The notes: generated from the sequence alone by a model not told the origin. A stretch of DNA of 50,006 bases from an uncultured Methanobrevibacter sp. (GCF_947169325.1 NZ_CAMVPN010000008.1:1-50006); one strand, 5' to 3'; counted from the stretch's first letter, positions 39,032-48,824 are shown. A program made the numbers and translations.

Positions 39032-41920
39032 TTATTTTCCTATATCCTGAACCAATTCTTTTGCATAAGGAGTGATGTTTTCATCAAGCATACGCTCTAA
39101 AAACTCACCAGTATAAGTTCCCGCTTCAGCGATGTCCTCAGGTGTTCCTGTAGCTATCACTTCACCACCACCGTCTCCGCCTTCAGGACCCAAATCGATA
39201 ATGTGGTCTGCTGTTTTTATGACGTCCAGGTTATGCTCGATTACTACAACTGAGTTGCCTGAGTCTGTCAGTCTTGCAAGGACTTCAAGCAATCTTTTGA
39301 TGTCTGCAAAGTGAAGGCCTGTTGTCGGCTCATCCAAAATGTATAATGTCTTGCCTGTGCTTGTTCTTGAAAGCTCTTTAGCAAGCTTGATTCTTTGAGC
39401 TTCCCCACCAGAGAGTGTTGTTGCAGGCTGGCCTATCTTCATGTAGCCCAAACCGACATCATAGAGTGTCTGTAACTTTTTGGTGATTTTTGGAATATGT
39501 TCAAAGAACTCGAGAGCCTCTTCCACTGTCATTTCAAGGACTTCATAGATGTTTTTGCCCTTGTATCTTATGTCCAGAGTCTCCTCGTTGTATCTTTTAC
39601 CTCCGCAGACTTCACACGGCACGAACACATCGGCCAAGAAGTGCATTTCAATCTGCACAATACCATCACCGGAACATGCCTCACATCTTCCGCCTTTAAC
39701 GTTGAATGAGAATCTTCCAGGCTTGTATCCTCTTGCCTTGGACTCCGGAGTGTTTGCAAAGAGATCACGGATGTCTGTAAATACTCCTGTGTATGTTGCA
39801 GGATTTGACCTTGGAGTTCTTCCGATTGGCTTTTGATCGATTGCAATTACCTTGTCTATGTTTTCAAGCCCTTCAATCTTATCGTATTTGCCTGCAAAGG
39901 TGAATTTTTTGGACAGCTGTCCTTTGGCTCCCTTGTATAGGATTTCATTGATAAGGCTGCTTTTGCCTGAACCGCTCACACCGGTTACGCAGGTGAATTT
40001 GCCCAATGGAATTTCAACATCAATGTTTTTAAGGTTGTTCTGGGCTGCACCTTTAATCTGAATAAACATTCCGTTTCCTTCACGTCTTTCGGATGGAATG
40101 TCAATCTTCTTGACCCTTGATATGTACTGGCCGGTAATTGAGTCGGGATTGTTCATGATATCAAGAGGAGTTCCCTGGGCTACAACCTTACCTCCATGCT
40201 CACCCGCACCAGGACCGATGTCAACGACGTGGTCGGCTGACAATATTGTTTCCTCATCGTGCTCAACAACAACAAGAGTGTTTCCCAAATCCTTAAGCCT
40301 TTTCAACGCTTCGATAAGCTTTATGTTGTCCCTTTGGTGAAGCCCGATACTTGGCTCGTCCAAAATGTAGAGGACACCTACAAGGCCTGAACCGATTTGT
40401 GTTGCAAGCCTGATTCTTTGGGCCTCTCCACCGGAGAGTGTACCTGATGAACGTGACATTGACAGATAATCGAGTCCAACCTCAACCAAAAAGCTCAAAC
40501 GTTCCTTGATTTCTTTGAGAACCTCTTTAGCAATGAAGTTTTCACGCTCTGTAAGTTCAAGGTCCTGGAAGAACTGATATGAGTCCTTGATTGCCAAGTC
40601 ACAAACGTCAATGATAGACTTTCCGCCGACAGTAACAGCCAGCACTTCAGGCCTCAGCCTTTTTCCGCCGCAGACATGGCATTTTCTATCTGACATGAAT
40701 TTTGAGAGGTATTTTCTTGAGTAGTTTGATTTGGTCTCAACGTATAGCCTTTCCATTCTTGGAATTACTCCCTCGAACTTACGGTTGACCATGTATGACT
40801 TGTTTCTTCTTTTGAATGTGAACGGGATCTTATCGTTGCATCCGTATAATATGGTGTTTTGATATTCCTTGTCCAGTTCATTGAATGGAACGTCCATGCT
40901 GAAGTTGAAGTGCTTTGATACAGCTTCAAGCATCTGATAATAGTAGTTTTCCCTTTTGGATGACTTTGACCATGGGGCAATGGCTCCTTCATTTAAAGTT
41001 AATGTTTTATCAGGAACAATCAAATCAGGGTCGATTTCCATTTTAGAACCAATACCGTTACATTCCGGACATGCCCCCTGAGGAGCGTTGAATGAAAACA
41101 TCCTTGGAGTGAGCTCCTCAAAGTTTATACCACAGTCAACACATGCAAAATGCTCTGAGTACTTTTTCTCATACTGCTCATCGCCGTTGTCAAAGAGTAC
41201 TGTTATCAATCCTCCGGCAAATTCTGCAGCGGTTTCCAAGGAATCAACAAGCCTCCTTTTAAAGTCAACGTCCTTTCTGGTTTTTAGTCTGTCGACTACA
41301 ACGTCAATGTTGTGTCTGTATGTTTTGGCAAGGTCGATGTCCTCTTCAAGTTCCCTTATTTCACCGTCAACACGGACACGGACAAAACCCTTGTTTCTAA
41401 GGTCTTCAAGGACATCCTTGAACTGGCCTTTTTTGTCCCTTACGACAGGTGACAGAATCTGGATTTTAAGCCCTTCACCCTCTTCGATGACAGATTCTCC
41501 AATCTGACCGATTGTCTGCTGTGAAATTTCCTTTCCACAGTTCGGACAGTGGGGAATTCCGATTCTTGCATACAGTAATCTCAGATAATCGTAAATTTCA
41601 GTGATTGTACCTACAGTTGACCTTGGGTTTTCCCTGGTTGTCTTCTGGTCAATTGAAATGGCAGGGGACAAACCTTCGATTGATTCCATTTCAGGCTTTT
41701 TCATCTGACCCAGAAATTGCCTTGCATAAGCTGAGAGTGATTCGACATATCTGCGCTGTCCTTCAGCATAGATAGTATCAAAAGCCAATGAAGACTTACC
41801 GGAACCACTAAGGCCAGTAATTACAATGAATTCGTCACGAGGTACACTGACATCAATATCCTGCAGATTGTGCTCACGTGCGCCCTTGATGACAATTTGT
41901 TTTTTAGATTCTTCAGCCAT
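39032..41920 (-). CDS. uvrA: Excinuclease ABC subunit A
   Basis: 962 residues, full length. Start ATG 41920 with AGGAGAT upstream. Two ABC ATPase halves are complete: Walker [14 protein letters not shown] and [13 protein letters not shown], and two signature motifs LSGGEAQRI with Walker B LYILDEP. Zinc sites are CPNCGKE, CVDCG...CPECNG with CHVCGG, and CEACSG...CEVCGG. UvrA dimers find bulky DNA lesions and load UvrB. The UvrABC system is bacterial in origin and was acquired by some mesophilic methanogens. uvrC is not in this window. The gene is transcribed alone from its own TATA box. Confidence 0.97.
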   Translation of the reverse strand: MAEESKKQIVIKGAREHNLQDIDVSVPRDEFIVITGLSGSGKSSLAFDTIYAEGQRRYVESLSAYARQFLGQMKKPEMESIEGLSPAISIDQKTTRENPRSTVGTITEIYDYLRLLYARIGIPHCPNCGKEISQQTIGQIGESVIEEGEGLKIQILSPVVRDKKGQFKDVLEDLRNKGFVRVRVDGEIRELEEDIDLAKTYRHNIDVVVDRLKTRKDVDFKRRLVDSLETAAEFAGGLITVLFDNGDEQYEKKYSEHFACVDCGINFEELTPRMFSFNAPQGACPECNGIGSKMEIDPDLIVPDKTLTLNEGAIAPWSKSSKRENYYYQMLEAVSKHFNFSMDVPFNELDKEYQNTILYGCNDKIPFTFKRRNKSYMVNRKFEGVIPRMERLYVETKSNYSRKYLSKFMSDRKCHVCGGKRLRPEVLAVTVGGKSIIDVCDLAIKDSYQFFQDLELTERENFIAKEVLKEIKERLSFLVEVGLDYLSMSRSSGTLSGGEAQRIRLATQIGSGLVGVLYILDEPSIGLHQRDNIKLIEALKRLKDLGNTLVVVEHDEETILSADHVVDIGPGAGEHGGKVVAQGTPLDIMNNPDSITGQYISRVKKIDIPSERREGNGMFIQIKGAAQNNLKNIDVEIPLGKFTCVTGVSGSGKSSLINEILYKGAKGQLSKKFTFAGKYDKIEGLENIDKVIAIDQKPIGRTPRSNPATYTGVFTDIRDLFANTPESKARGYKPGRFSFNVKGGRCEACSGDGIVQIEMHFLADVFVPCEVCGGKRYNEETLDIRYKGKNIYEVLEMTVEEALEFFEHIPKITKKLQTLYDVGLGYMKIGQPATTLSGGEAQRIKLAKELSRTSTGKTLYILDEPTTGLHFADIKRLLEVLARLTDSGNSVVVIEHNLDVIKTADHIIDLGPEGGDGGGEVIATGTPEDIAEAGTYTGEFLERMLDENITPYAKELVQDIGK

Positions 41921-41963
41921 AATTATCTCCTAAAAATTAGTTATATAATATTAGAACAATCTA

Positions 41964-41973
41964 GTTTATATAC
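41964..41973 (-). promoter_or_regulatory. TATA box of uvrA
   Basis: The minus strand reads GTATATAAAC, about 50 nt before the start, predicting a leader of about 22 nt that contains the Shine-Dalgarno. Confidence 0.5.
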
Positions 41974-42138
41974 TCTTTCAGAGAGCATTTGAAAACTATT
42001 CACCTAAACGCATAAAAATTGTAAATGTACACTGAATAGAAAAATACTAAAAATAACCCCATAAAATTGCTCATTTTAAAAAAAAATAACCATAAAAATC
42101 AAATAAAAACAAAAGTACCCTTAAAATTGCAATTCAAT

Positions 42139-42157
42139 CTCGACTTAAGAAGTCGAG
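42139..42157. repeat. Isolated hairpin resembling an IS200/IS605 end
   Basis: CTCGACTT and AAGTCGAG form a perfect 8-bp stem with a three-base loop AAG, followed by GTATTCTTG. The shape and the TCGACTT...AAGTCGAG wording resemble subterminal hairpins of IS200/IS605-type elements. No TnpA or TnpB reading frame is near, so at most it is a relic or a solo end. It is more G/C-rich than the A/T spacer around it (41921-42208), in which nothing else is recognised. Confidence 0.4.
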
Positions 42158-42177
42158 GTATTCTTGCATTTTTAAGA

Positions 42178-42216
42178 TAAAAAAAAAAAGAGTTAGTTAA
42201 TATTTAAATTAACTAA
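42178..42216 (-). terminator. Hairpin and T-tract terminator of the small secreted protein gene
   Basis: Arms TTAGTTAAT and ATTAACTAA (42193-42201 and 42208-42216) overlap the stop codon at 42209. On the minus strand they are followed by CTCTTTTTTTTTTT. Confidence 0.65.
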
Positions 42217-42661
42217 TTGAATTTAAAACTGTTGTTACAGGATTGTCTGCTCCTTCAGGTGCAGTTTCACCAGCAGGAATAGTGAATGTTACGATACATT
42301 GGTCTGCTCCTGCAGGAATGACATAACTCATGACAGTATATCCGTCTTTTTCATAATTATGTTGTTGGACAATTTTACCGTCAGCGTCATATGTTTCTTC
42401 ACCTATGAACTTGTAACCTTGGTCTTCAAGATATGATTTTGCATCATCAGCGTTTTTAACCGCTTCAGGAACAATCACTACAATCACATGGTCGTTATCC
42501 TGTGTCAATATGACTGAATCATCAGTTGTGTTCAATACATTGTATCCGTCAGGAATTGTAAATTTGTGATCTGCAACTGATACCTCTTCAGCACATGCAA
42601 TACCAATGCTTGAAGCGACAATCAATAGTAGCAAAGCTATGAAAATTTTGTTGAATTTCAT
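42209..42661 (-). CDS. Small secreted protein of unknown function
   Basis: 150 residues. Start ATG 42661 with a strong GGAGGTT upstream. The signal peptide is MKFNKIFIALLLLIVASS, then IGIACAEE; the Cys near the cleavage site could also hint at lipid attachment, but no clear lipobox is present. The mature part starts with VADHKFTIPDGYNVLNTT, a pattern seen in many small secreted proteins of Methanobrevibacter that are annotated only as hypothetical. Alternating hydrophobic strands (VILTQDNDHVIVVIVPEA) suggest a beta-rich fold. It lies between uvrA and uvrB but has its own promoter and terminator, so a repair role is unlikely. Confidence 0.85.
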   Translation of the reverse strand: MKFNKIFIALLLLIVASSIGIACAEEVSVADHKFTIPDGYNVLNTTDDSVILTQDNDHVIVVIVPEAVKNADDAKSYLEDQGYKFIGEETYDADGKIVQQHNYEKDGYTVMSYVIPAGADQCIVTFTIPAGETAPEGADNPVTTVLNSIS

Positions 42662-42702
42662 AATTTATAACCTCCTAATACAATCTTTAAAATTCATAGT
42701 TA

Positions 42703-42714
42703 TTATATATTATA
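42703..42714 (-). promoter_or_regulatory. TATA box of the small secreted protein gene
   Basis: The minus strand reads TATAATATATAA, about 47 nt before ATG 42661. The predicted leader of about 20-25 nt contains GGAGGTT. Confidence 0.5.
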
Positions 42715-42805
42715 GGTCGGATGAATTCCATTATTTTTCATATGCAAAAATTTAGTCCAATACTATCAAAATATTGGATTTTCAGAAATCTATTTTTCAT
42801 TGGAA

Positions 42806-44773
42806 TTATTTGTCAAAACCTTTCAATGCATAAAGCTTGTTTCTCAAATCGGCTGCCCTTTCAAAGTCAAGTCTTGCAGCTGCATCTTTCATATCTTTTT
42901 CTAAATCTTTAATAAGCAATCTGAGTTCATCCTTAGGCATTTTTTCAACTTCAGAACCGGCAATACCTTTGTATTTCTCATCTTCTTCATCCAGTTTTTC
43001 CTTCAGGGTTCTTTGTGTGGTTTTTGGAGTTATACCATGAACCTCATTGTATTTTAATTGCAGCTTGCGCCTCTTGAGCGTGGTGTCGTATGCTTTTTGA
43101 ACCGAATCAGTCATATTGTCCACATACATTATCACACGGCCGTTTACGTTTCTTGCAGCTCTTCCGATGGTCTGAATCAGTGATGTCTCATTTCTCAAAA
43201 ACCCTTCCTTATCTGCATCAAGAATTGCCACCAGTGAAACTTCAGGCAAGTCAAGCCCTTCCCTCAACAGGTTTACGCCGACAAGCACATCGAATTTTCC
43301 ACGTCTCAAGTCGTCAACTATCTCAATTCTCTCCAGTGTGTCGATTTCTGAGTGCATGTATCTGACCTTGACACCTATTCTTGCATAGTAGTCTGTCAAA
43401 TCCTCAGCCATTCTTTTAGTAAGTGTGGTTACCAGCACCCTTTCGTCCTTCTCGGCGGTCTTTCTAACCTCTCCTAGCAGGTCCTCGACCTGGCCTGTAA
43501 CAGGCCTTATTATCACTTCAGGGTCAACCAGACCTGTCGGCCTGATGATCTGTTCAACGACATTTCTTGATTTTGCAAGCTCATATGCTGCAGGTGTTGC
43601 TGATACATATATTACCTGATTTACTGATGATTCAAACTCGTCAAACCTTAAAGGACGGTTTTCCTTGGCTGACGGCAGTCTGAAACCGTATTCAACCAGA
43701 GTTTCCTTACGTGCGCGGTCACCGTTATACATTCCTCTGATTTGGGGAACGGTAACGTGTGATTCGTCGATGATTGTCAGAAAGTCATCCGGGAAGTATT
43801 CAAGAAGGGAGTACGGCTTGTCTCCCCAGTTACGTCCGGACAGGTGCATGGAGTAGTTTTCAACTCCAGGGCAGTATCCCATTTCCCTCAGCATCTCTAT
43901 ATCGAAACGGGTTCTCTGCTCGAGTCTCTGGGCTTCAAGAAGCTTTCCTGTCAGGTTCAGTTCTTGCAGTCTTTCATCAAGCTCAGTGGTTATTTTGGAA
44001 ATCGCAGTGTCCATCTTGTCCTGGCCGACTACGAAGTGCTTTGCAGGGAAGATCATGTACCTTTGAAGGGATTCCTGCTTTTTACCAGTTATCTTATCGA
44101 TAATGCTGATGGCATCTATCTCATCGCCGAACAGTTCAATCCTGACAGGAGGTGTTCCGTGAACCGGATTTATTTCAATTACATCTCCACGTACCCTAAA
44201 CTGACCTCTTGCAAATTCAATGTCGTTTCGCTCATACTGCATGAACACAAGTTTTGCAAGAATTTCTGATCTCTCATAGATGTCTCCGACGGCAATTCCA
44301 AAGGCAAATTCCCCGTAGTCCTCAGGTGAACCTATACCATAGATGCAGCTTACACTGCTAACTACAATGACATCATCCCTTGATAAAAGTGACTGTGTTG
44401 CTGAATGCCTCATTATGTCGATATCGTCATTGATGGAGGCTTCCTTGTCAATGAATGTGTCGGTTCTAGGCACATAGGCTTCCGGCTGATAGTAATCGTA
44501 ATAGCTGACGAAGTATTCAACGGCATTGTCCGGGAAAAATTCCTTGAATTCCTCATACAATTGGGCCGCAAGGGTCTTGTTGTGGGAAATGACCAGAGTA
44601 GGCTTCTGAACCTTCTCAATGACATTTGCCATTGTAAATGTCTTTCCGGAACCTGTCACTCCCAAAAGAGTCTGTTCCTTAATACCGTTTTTTATGCCTT
44701 CGGTTAATGAGTTAATGGCTTTTGGTTGATCGCCCAATGGTTTGTAGGGCGATTTAAGCTTGAATTCCTTCAT
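42806..44773 (-). CDS. uvrB: Excinuclease ABC subunit B
   Basis: 655 residues, full length. ATG 44773 lies six bases after the stop of the preceding small gene and has no clear Shine-Dalgarno, so translational coupling is likely. Visible motifs: Walker A GVTGSGKT, the lesion-verifying beta-hairpin [24 protein letters not shown]-like Walker B ([12 protein letters not shown]), [19 protein letters not shown] (motif V), [13 protein letters not shown] (motif VI), and the C-terminal UVR motif [20 protein letters not shown] that contacts UvrC. UvrB verifies damage delivered by UvrA and positions the incision complex. It is separated from uvrA by about 0.9 kb with a secreted-protein gene on the same strand. 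Confidence 0.97.
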   Translation of the reverse strand: MKEFKLKSPYKPLGDQPKAINSLTEGIKNGIKEQTLLGVTGSGKTFTMANVIEKVQKPTLVISHNKTLAAQLYEEFKEFFPDNAVEYFVSYYDYYQPEAYVPRTDTFIDKEASINDDIDIMRHSATQSLLSRDDVIVVSSVSCIYGIGSPEDYGEFAFGIAVGDIYERSEILAKLVFMQYERNDIEFARGQFRVRGDVIEINPVHGTPPVRIELFGDEIDAISIIDKITGKKQESLQRYMIFPAKHFVVGQDKMDTAISKITTELDERLQELNLTGKLLEAQRLEQRTRFDIEMLREMGYCPGVENYSMHLSGRNWGDKPYSLLEYFPDDFLTIIDESHVTVPQIRGMYNGDRARKETLVEYGFRLPSAKENRPLRFDEFESSVNQVIYVSATPAAYELAKSRNVVEQIIRPTGLVDPEVIIRPVTGQVEDLLGEVRKTAEKDERVLVTTLTKRMAEDLTDYYARIGVKVRYMHSEIDTLERIEIVDDLRRGKFDVLVGVNLLREGLDLPEVSLVAILDADKEGFLRNETSLIQTIGRAARNVNGRVIMYVDNMTDSVQKAYDTTLKRRKLQLKYNEVHGITPKTTQRTLKEKLDEEDEKYKGIAGSEVEKMPKDELRLLIKDLEKDMKDAAARLDFERAADLRNKLYALKGFDK

Positions 44774-44779
44774 GATAAT

Positions 44780-45070
44780 CTAGTTGTGAATAGTAATATT
44801 GAAACTGACATGGGTGTAGCTTGGAGAGCAGCACGGAGTGACCTTTTGGTCTCTCACTACAAGTTGCCCATAGCCTTTGAGTTCCTTCTCCAAATCTCTC
44901 ATTATGTTTGGAACCACTTCGTAATTGAAAACCTTAAGGGAACCCAAAAACACTGTTTTGGAAGCCATATTCATCACCGATATGGTTTCAACAACGTCCA
45001 TCTCTTCATATTTTGTTAAAATTTTGTTTGAAATATCAACAAGTTCTGCCTTGATTTGTTCCTTATCCAT
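44780..45070 (-). CDS. Small protein of unknown function, leads uvrB
   Basis: 96 residues from ATG 45070, chosen because GAGGGAT lies just upstream; longer in-frame starts up to 45118 have no such site. The sequence begins with an acidic helix MDKEQIKAELVDISNKIL, has a second helical stretch YEVVPNIMRDLEKELKGYG, and ends with a Cys pair in VTPCCSPSYTHVSFNITIH. No signal peptide. I do not recognise the family. Its stop lies six bases before uvrB, so it is probably the first gene of that operon, which raises the possibility of a link to DNA repair. Confidence 0.7.
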   Translation of the reverse strand: MDKEQIKAELVDISNKILTKYEEMDVVETISVMNMASKTVFLGSLKVFNYEVVPNIMRDLEKELKGYGQLVVRDQKVTPCCSPSYTHVSFNITIHN

Positions 45071-45165
45071 CTTTAATCCCTCAATGCATATTAAAATATC
45101 CATCATTTTACGCATCAATAATTATATTATTGGATATTATATTAATTAAATATTACCAACAACAT

Positions 45166-46044
45166 CTAATCTAAAATTATTTCAACAATATGTTTGAATG
45201 CTTCCTTTGATTCGGGAACTAATGGATAGACAGGATAGACATGATTCATTTTCTCACCAACATTAAGTTCCGCATTAACACCATTATTTTTCAGCTTGTT
45301 ATAGAATTTAATAACATCAGGATAGAGTATTTCATGAGTTCCTACAAACAGTGCTGTTTTTGGAAGTTTATCCACTTTTCCAAAGAGTGGACTTACCTTA
45401 TAGTCTTTCGAATCAAGTTCGCCCGCCCAGGTTTCACCCATTTCACGAATACCATCCACACCAAGCATGGGATCAAATTCCACATCACCATAATCTCCAG
45501 ACATTGACACGTCAAGCCAAGGAGATATCAAAATTAAATTTTCAGGTTGAGGCAAATCATTAACAGAGAGATATTCGCAAAATGCTGCAGACAGCCCTCC
45601 TCCAGCAGAATCTCCCATGATTATAATTGGCTTATTCAATGTCAGCAAATGTTTATATAACTTTTCAACAATTTCATAGGTTTCTTCATAGGTATGATTT
45701 GGAGCAAGAGGATAGATTGGAGCAAATACACATGCATTAACCCTTTTTGCAAGCTTATCGCAAAAAGTAATGTGAGGCAGTCTGATCTCATTTACATATA
45801 TTCCCCCATGAAGATATATGACCAGATGTTCACTATCATCAACATCATTAAAGATTACCATCTGACATCCGAACATGTCCCTGCTTTCAACTTTGGTGCG
45901 GTATATCCATTTTGGTAGTTCATAACGTTCATCTTCTACAAGAGAACGCTCCATCATATGCTCACGAGCTTTAGCAGCATCATCAACATATTCACGATGC
46001 CTTTTGTCCAAAATTGTTTCCAAAATTTTTGACATCATCGACAT
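45166..46044 (-). CDS. Alpha/beta hydrolase, hormone-sensitive-lipase type
   Basis: 292 residues; ATG 46044 follows GGGTGTT. Oxyanion motif HGG (79-81, IYLHGGIYV), nucleophile Ser146 in GDSAGGG, and His268 in MNHVYP fit the HSL-type esterase family. At the acid position the motif GTHEILYPD has Glu238 where Asp is usual; Glu occurs in some members, so activity is likely retained. It is probably a cytoplasmic esterase acting on short-chain or aromatic esters; the natural substrate is unknown. Its upstream gap of 322 bases separates it from prs. Confidence 0.9.
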   Translation of the reverse strand: MSMMSKILETILDKRHREYVDDAAKAREHMMERSLVEDERYELPKWIYRTKVESRDMFGCQMVIFNDVDDSEHLVIYLHGGIYVNEIRLPHITFCDKLAKRVNACVFAPIYPLAPNHTYEETYEIVEKLYKHLLTLNKPIIIMGDSAGGGLSAAFCEYLSVNDLPQPENLILISPWLDVSMSGDYGDVEFDPMLGVDGIREMGETWAGELDSKDYKVSPLFGKVDKLPKTALFVGTHEILYPDVIKFYNKLKNNGVNAELNVGEKMNHVYPVYPLVPESKEAFKHIVEIILD

Positions 46045-46366
46045 TTTTCAACACCCAAAATAGAGGCATTACCTTTTTTCAAACATGGGTTCAGTAATTT
46101 TAACTGTTTTCTTGTTTTTACTTCAATTGCACAACCCTTATATGTTACAATTATCATGAAATATGTTTGATTATGAATGACATGTTCTTAACATTAGGTA
46201 TTGGCGAAAGCAGATTAAACCAATACCATTACCAGTTTCAAAGTCATGAATAATTACTTTAGATGAGATTTCAATCTGTCTGTCTTTTAACAATCGAAAT
46301 CCTACATCTTGCAACCTAACATTCACATATTAAATTGGAATCAAACCTGAACAGAAACAATTAATA
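46045..46366. other. 322-base spacer between prs and the hydrolase gene
   Basis: It holds the presumed hydrolase promoter (a TATA-like ATATAAGG on the minus strand near 46138-46145) and the end region of prs. A minus-strand reading frame of 51 codons (GTG 46326 to stop 46171) contains a protein-like stretch, IEISSKVIIHDFETGNGIG, but has no ribosome binding site and uses CGA/CGC/AGG codons rare in the neighbours. It may be a gene remnant or chance. No RNA gene recognised. Confidence 0.4.
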
Positions 46367-47266
46367 CTATCTCAATGCATCTGCAATGGATTTTGCAAGT
46401 GATACACGTGAAGTGTCTGATGACAGACTGTTGGTTCCGATGATTTTATTTGCTCCTGCAGAATATATTCTGGTAGTGCCGTTGTTGGTCAGGATAGGGT
46501 GCACGCAGCATACGTCTATTTCTGAAGCACCGTACTGTTTTAAAATGTTTATAGCATTTACGATGGTTCCTCCAGTGGCTATGATGTCATCAATGATGAT
46601 TGCATGTTTGCCTTTTACTGAATCTACATTGACGGTGTTTTCGCTTTCGCTGTCGCATCTTACATCCACTATCTTGGTTTCGACCTTATCAGGACCTAAT
46701 CTGACTTTTGTCAGGTATGTGCAGTCACATCCTATGATTTCTGACATTTCCTGTGCAAATCCGTATGCGCCCTTATCCGGAGCGATGATTAACATATTAT
46801 CAGCATCGCTTTTGTCTAAAAATTCCGCAATTGCAGGCATCGCTGAGAGGTTCCTTGCCGGAATGTCAAAGAAGTTCAATACGCATGCCTCGTGAATGTT
46901 GAATGTGATGAACTCGTCTGCTCCTGCAGCCTGTATCAATTCACATATGATTTTAGCGGAAATTGTCTCTCCGGGATTGAAGCGCTTTTCCTGTCTTGCA
47001 TATCCCATGTATGGAACCACTGCACGAACCTTTTTGGCTCCCAAATCCTTAAGATTAGCTATTATGAACAATAATTCCATCAGGTTTTCATCCTGAGGAT
47101 ATCCGGTTGATTGGATGACAGTCACTTCATCTGCAATTTCCCCGTCGATTCTTAAATACCTTTCACCGTCTGGAAACTTTTTAGTTTCAACATAACATAA
47201 TTCTTCGCCAAGTTCCTTTGCCACATGAGCGGCCAAATCCTGAGAAGCTGAACCACCTATAATCAC
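46367..47266 (-). CDS. prs: Ribose-phosphate pyrophosphokinase (PRPP synthetase)
   Basis: 299 residues. The start is GTG at 47266, supported by GGTGAT three bases before it. It makes PRPP from ribose 5-phosphate and ATP for nucleotide, His and Trp synthesis. Motifs: FPDGERYLRI near the N-terminus, the flexible-loop region YARQEKRFNPGETISAK, the NIHE metal and substrate segment, and the PRPP-binding loop IIDDIIATGGTIVNAINIL near residue 220. The length is typical of archaeal forms. The promoter seems shared with the divergent membrane-anchored gene. Confidence 0.96.
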   Translation of the reverse strand: MIIGGSASQDLAAHVAKELGEELCYVETKKFPDGERYLRIDGEIADEVTVIQSTGYPQDENLMELLFIIANLKDLGAKKVRAVVPYMGYARQEKRFNPGETISAKIICELIQAAGADEFITFNIHEACVLNFFDIPARNLSAMPAIAEFLDKSDADNMLIIAPDKGAYGFAQEMSEIIGCDCTYLTKVRLGPDKVETKIVDVRCDSESENTVNVDSVKGKHAIIIDDIIATGGTIVNAINILKQYGASEIDVCCVHPILTNNGTTRIYSAGANKIIGTNSLSSDTSRVSLAKSIADALR

Positions 47267-47324
47267 GATATCACCAAATTATTTATTGGATTTATATATG
47301 TCTTTGATGATTAAAAAGGTTAAG

Positions 47325-47339
47325 TATTTATATTTAAAT
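47325..47339. promoter_or_regulatory. Bidirectional A/T promoter element between prs and the divergent gene
   Basis: TATTTATATTTAAAT serves as a TATA box on both strands. On the plus strand its core is centred about 27 nt before ATG 47358, consistent with a leaderless start. On the minus strand it would give prs a leader of about 35 nt with GGTGAT. Confidence 0.45.
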
Positions 47340-47357
47340 GTCTTAATAGAAAAGATT

Positions 47358-47873
47358 ATGAAAACTGGAAAAATGATATTAGGAGTGATAGCAGTAATTA
47401 TTATTGCCCTTTTATTATTTATTATGGTAAGTCCAATATTAGTTATTGCTGAAGACACAACAGAAGGAACCCCAGGCGTTGACATGGCGGCTGCATTCAA
47501 GCTTCCAAGCGGTTTTGAATGGATTTATCCAGGCAGTTCTTATAATGAAAACGGAGAAACATTGCATAATATCCATATGATTGATCCGGACAACCCTTAT
47601 GGAGCTGCACGTGACATCATAAGCTACACCTACGGATATACTCCGCATATAATCGTCAGCGTCAACGAACAGGCTGCTGAAGCCATATTCGGTGTTGGTC
47701 TTGTGGACAACATCCGTGCAAACGATGCATACAACGGCTATAACAACCCTTATGCTACCGGAACCATGTCCAGGGGTGATGCCGTAGGCACTGCAATGAC
47801 CGAAGGCACATTTAATCCTTTGGAGATTCCACTGCAAGCTTTAATGGGAAATATTAAAGTATTCTTTGTATAA
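47358..47873 (+). CDS. Membrane-anchored or secreted protein of unknown function
   Basis: 171 residues from ATG 47358; an in-frame ATG at 47286 would add a poorly supported leader and run through the promoter. There is no Shine-Dalgarno, but a TATA box lies about 27 nt upstream, so a leaderless mRNA is likely. One N-terminal hydrophobic helix (MILGVIAVIIIALLLFIMVS) anchors or exports it. The outside part has GVDMAAAFKLPSGFEWIYPG and YNGYNNPYATGTMSRGDAVG. I do not recognise the family. Its end faces the convergent zinc-ribbon gene across 17 bases containing a T-run. Confidence 0.75.
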   Translation: MKTGKMILGVIAVIIIALLLFIMVSPILVIAEDTTEGTPGVDMAAAFKLPSGFEWIYPGSSYNENGETLHNIHMIDPDNPYGAARDIISYTYGYTPHIIVSVNEQAAEAIFGVGLVDNIRANDAYNGYNNPYATGTMSRGDAVGTAMTEGTFNPLEIPLQALMGNIKVFFV

Positions 47874-47890
47874 TTTCCCTTCTTTTTTTA

Positions 47891-48265
47891 TTATTTATGT
47901 AACATCACGTAAAATGAGAGCGCCACACCAACAAGTGATATGACCAATTGAATAATACCATGCCTTCTAAGTTTCAGATGCTTTGACTGCACCAGATAGA
48001 ACGGCATGAAGAATCCGAAAAATGCGAATGTACCGAATGAAGTGTTTTTTGTAAATAAAGAGATTATAAAACCGCTCCATGAAAGAAAAATAGTTATTAT
48101 ATAAGAGATTATCACTGCCTTATTGTTGAGTTGCGGTAAATCATTAGCCCTATAGACATAAACCTGACTCCTTTTAAGCCCTTCAACAAGCGGATTACCG
48201 CATTTGGCGCAAAAGTCATAATCATCCTGATTTTCAAATCCGCAGTTTTCGCATTTTCTAACCAT
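47891..48265 (-). CDS. Zinc-ribbon membrane protein
   Basis: 124 residues. The N-terminal zinc ribbon has Cys5/Cys8 (RKCENCGFE) and Cys19/Cys22 (DFCAKCGNP), followed by a linker and two to three hydrophobic helices (AVIISYIITIFLSWSGFIIS; FGTFAFFGFFMPFYLV; IIQLVISLVGVALSFYVM). Start ATG 48265 with GAGGGAT eleven bases upstream. Such small zinc-ribbon membrane proteins are common and uncharacterised in Methanobrevibacter. It follows the GNAT gene by 27 bases and may be co-transcribed with it. Confidence 0.82.
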   Translation of the reverse strand: MVRKCENCGFENQDDYDFCAKCGNPLVEGLKRSQVYVYRANDLPQLNNKAVIISYIITIFLSWSGFIISLFTKNTSFGTFAFFGFFMPFYLVQSKHLKLRRHGIIQLVISLVGVALSFYVMLHK

Positions 48266-48292
48266 GGTTAAAATTAATCCCTCTTAATATAA

Positions 48293-48802
48293 TTACTTTT
48301 CTAAAATCATTGCGGTTTCAAGGAAATATTCGCCCAAATAATTTTCATTGGTCATCTCCGCATGATACTTAAAGCCCAGCTTTTCAAGAACCCTTTTCGA
48401 TTGGGTGTTTTCAACCCTGTAGCTTGCATAAATCTGCTTTACACCCAAATCGCTGAATGCCCTTTCGACCAATACCTTCGATGCTTCAACTGCATAGCCG
48501 TTTCCCCAGTACTCCTCAGCTATCCAATAGCCCAATTCGGCGGATTCTTCTCCCCACCAGTGGTTGGTGTCGGGGTGGAAGAGCAGTCCTGCACAGCCGA
48601 TAGGAATGCCGTCTTTTGTTACTGCATAGGTTTCCCTTTTTGCAAAGACAGTTTTAATAATGTTCAAGCTATCTTCAACACTTTCATGAGGCGGCCATCC
48701 TGCTATCGGACCGATTTTGGGATTTTTTGCAAAGCGGTAAAGGCATTCTGCATCGGATTCCTCCCACGGTCTTAAAACGAGGTTTTCGGTTTCAATAATC
48801 AT
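48293..48802 (-). CDS. GNAT N-acetyltransferase, RimJ/RimL type
   Basis: 169 residues. The order of motifs follows the RimJ/RimL-like GNAT fold: N-terminal ENLVLRPWEESDAECLYRFA, the core strand PIGCAGLLF, AELGYWIAEEYWGNGYAVEA for acetyl-CoA binding, and the C-terminal YRVENTQSKRVLEKLGFKYH. It transfers acetyl from acetyl-CoA to an amine, often a protein N-terminus or a small molecule; the acceptor cannot be predicted. ATG 48802 has no Shine-Dalgarno, but a TATA box is centred 27 nt upstream, as for a leaderless gene. Confidence 0.9.
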   Translation of the reverse strand: MIIETENLVLRPWEESDAECLYRFAKNPKIGPIAGWPPHESVEDSLNIIKTVFAKRETYAVTKDGIPIGCAGLLFHPDTNHWWGEESAELGYWIAEEYWGNGYAVEASKVLVERAFSDLGVKQIYASYRVENTQSKRVLEKLGFKYHAEMTNENYLGEYFLETAMILEK

Positions 48803-48824
48803 TAATTAAACTTTGTCGTCATAG

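Noticed and set aside
42139-42157. CRISPR repeat
   Set aside because: Only one copy is seen, with no spaced recurrence.
46045-46366. C/D-box-like small RNA (a TAGATGAGA stretch near 46259)
   Set aside because: No matching D box at proper spacing and no terminal stem.
47286-47357. Longer start of the membrane-anchored gene at 47286
   Set aside because: It would place the promoter element inside the coding region and move the signal helix away from the N-terminus.
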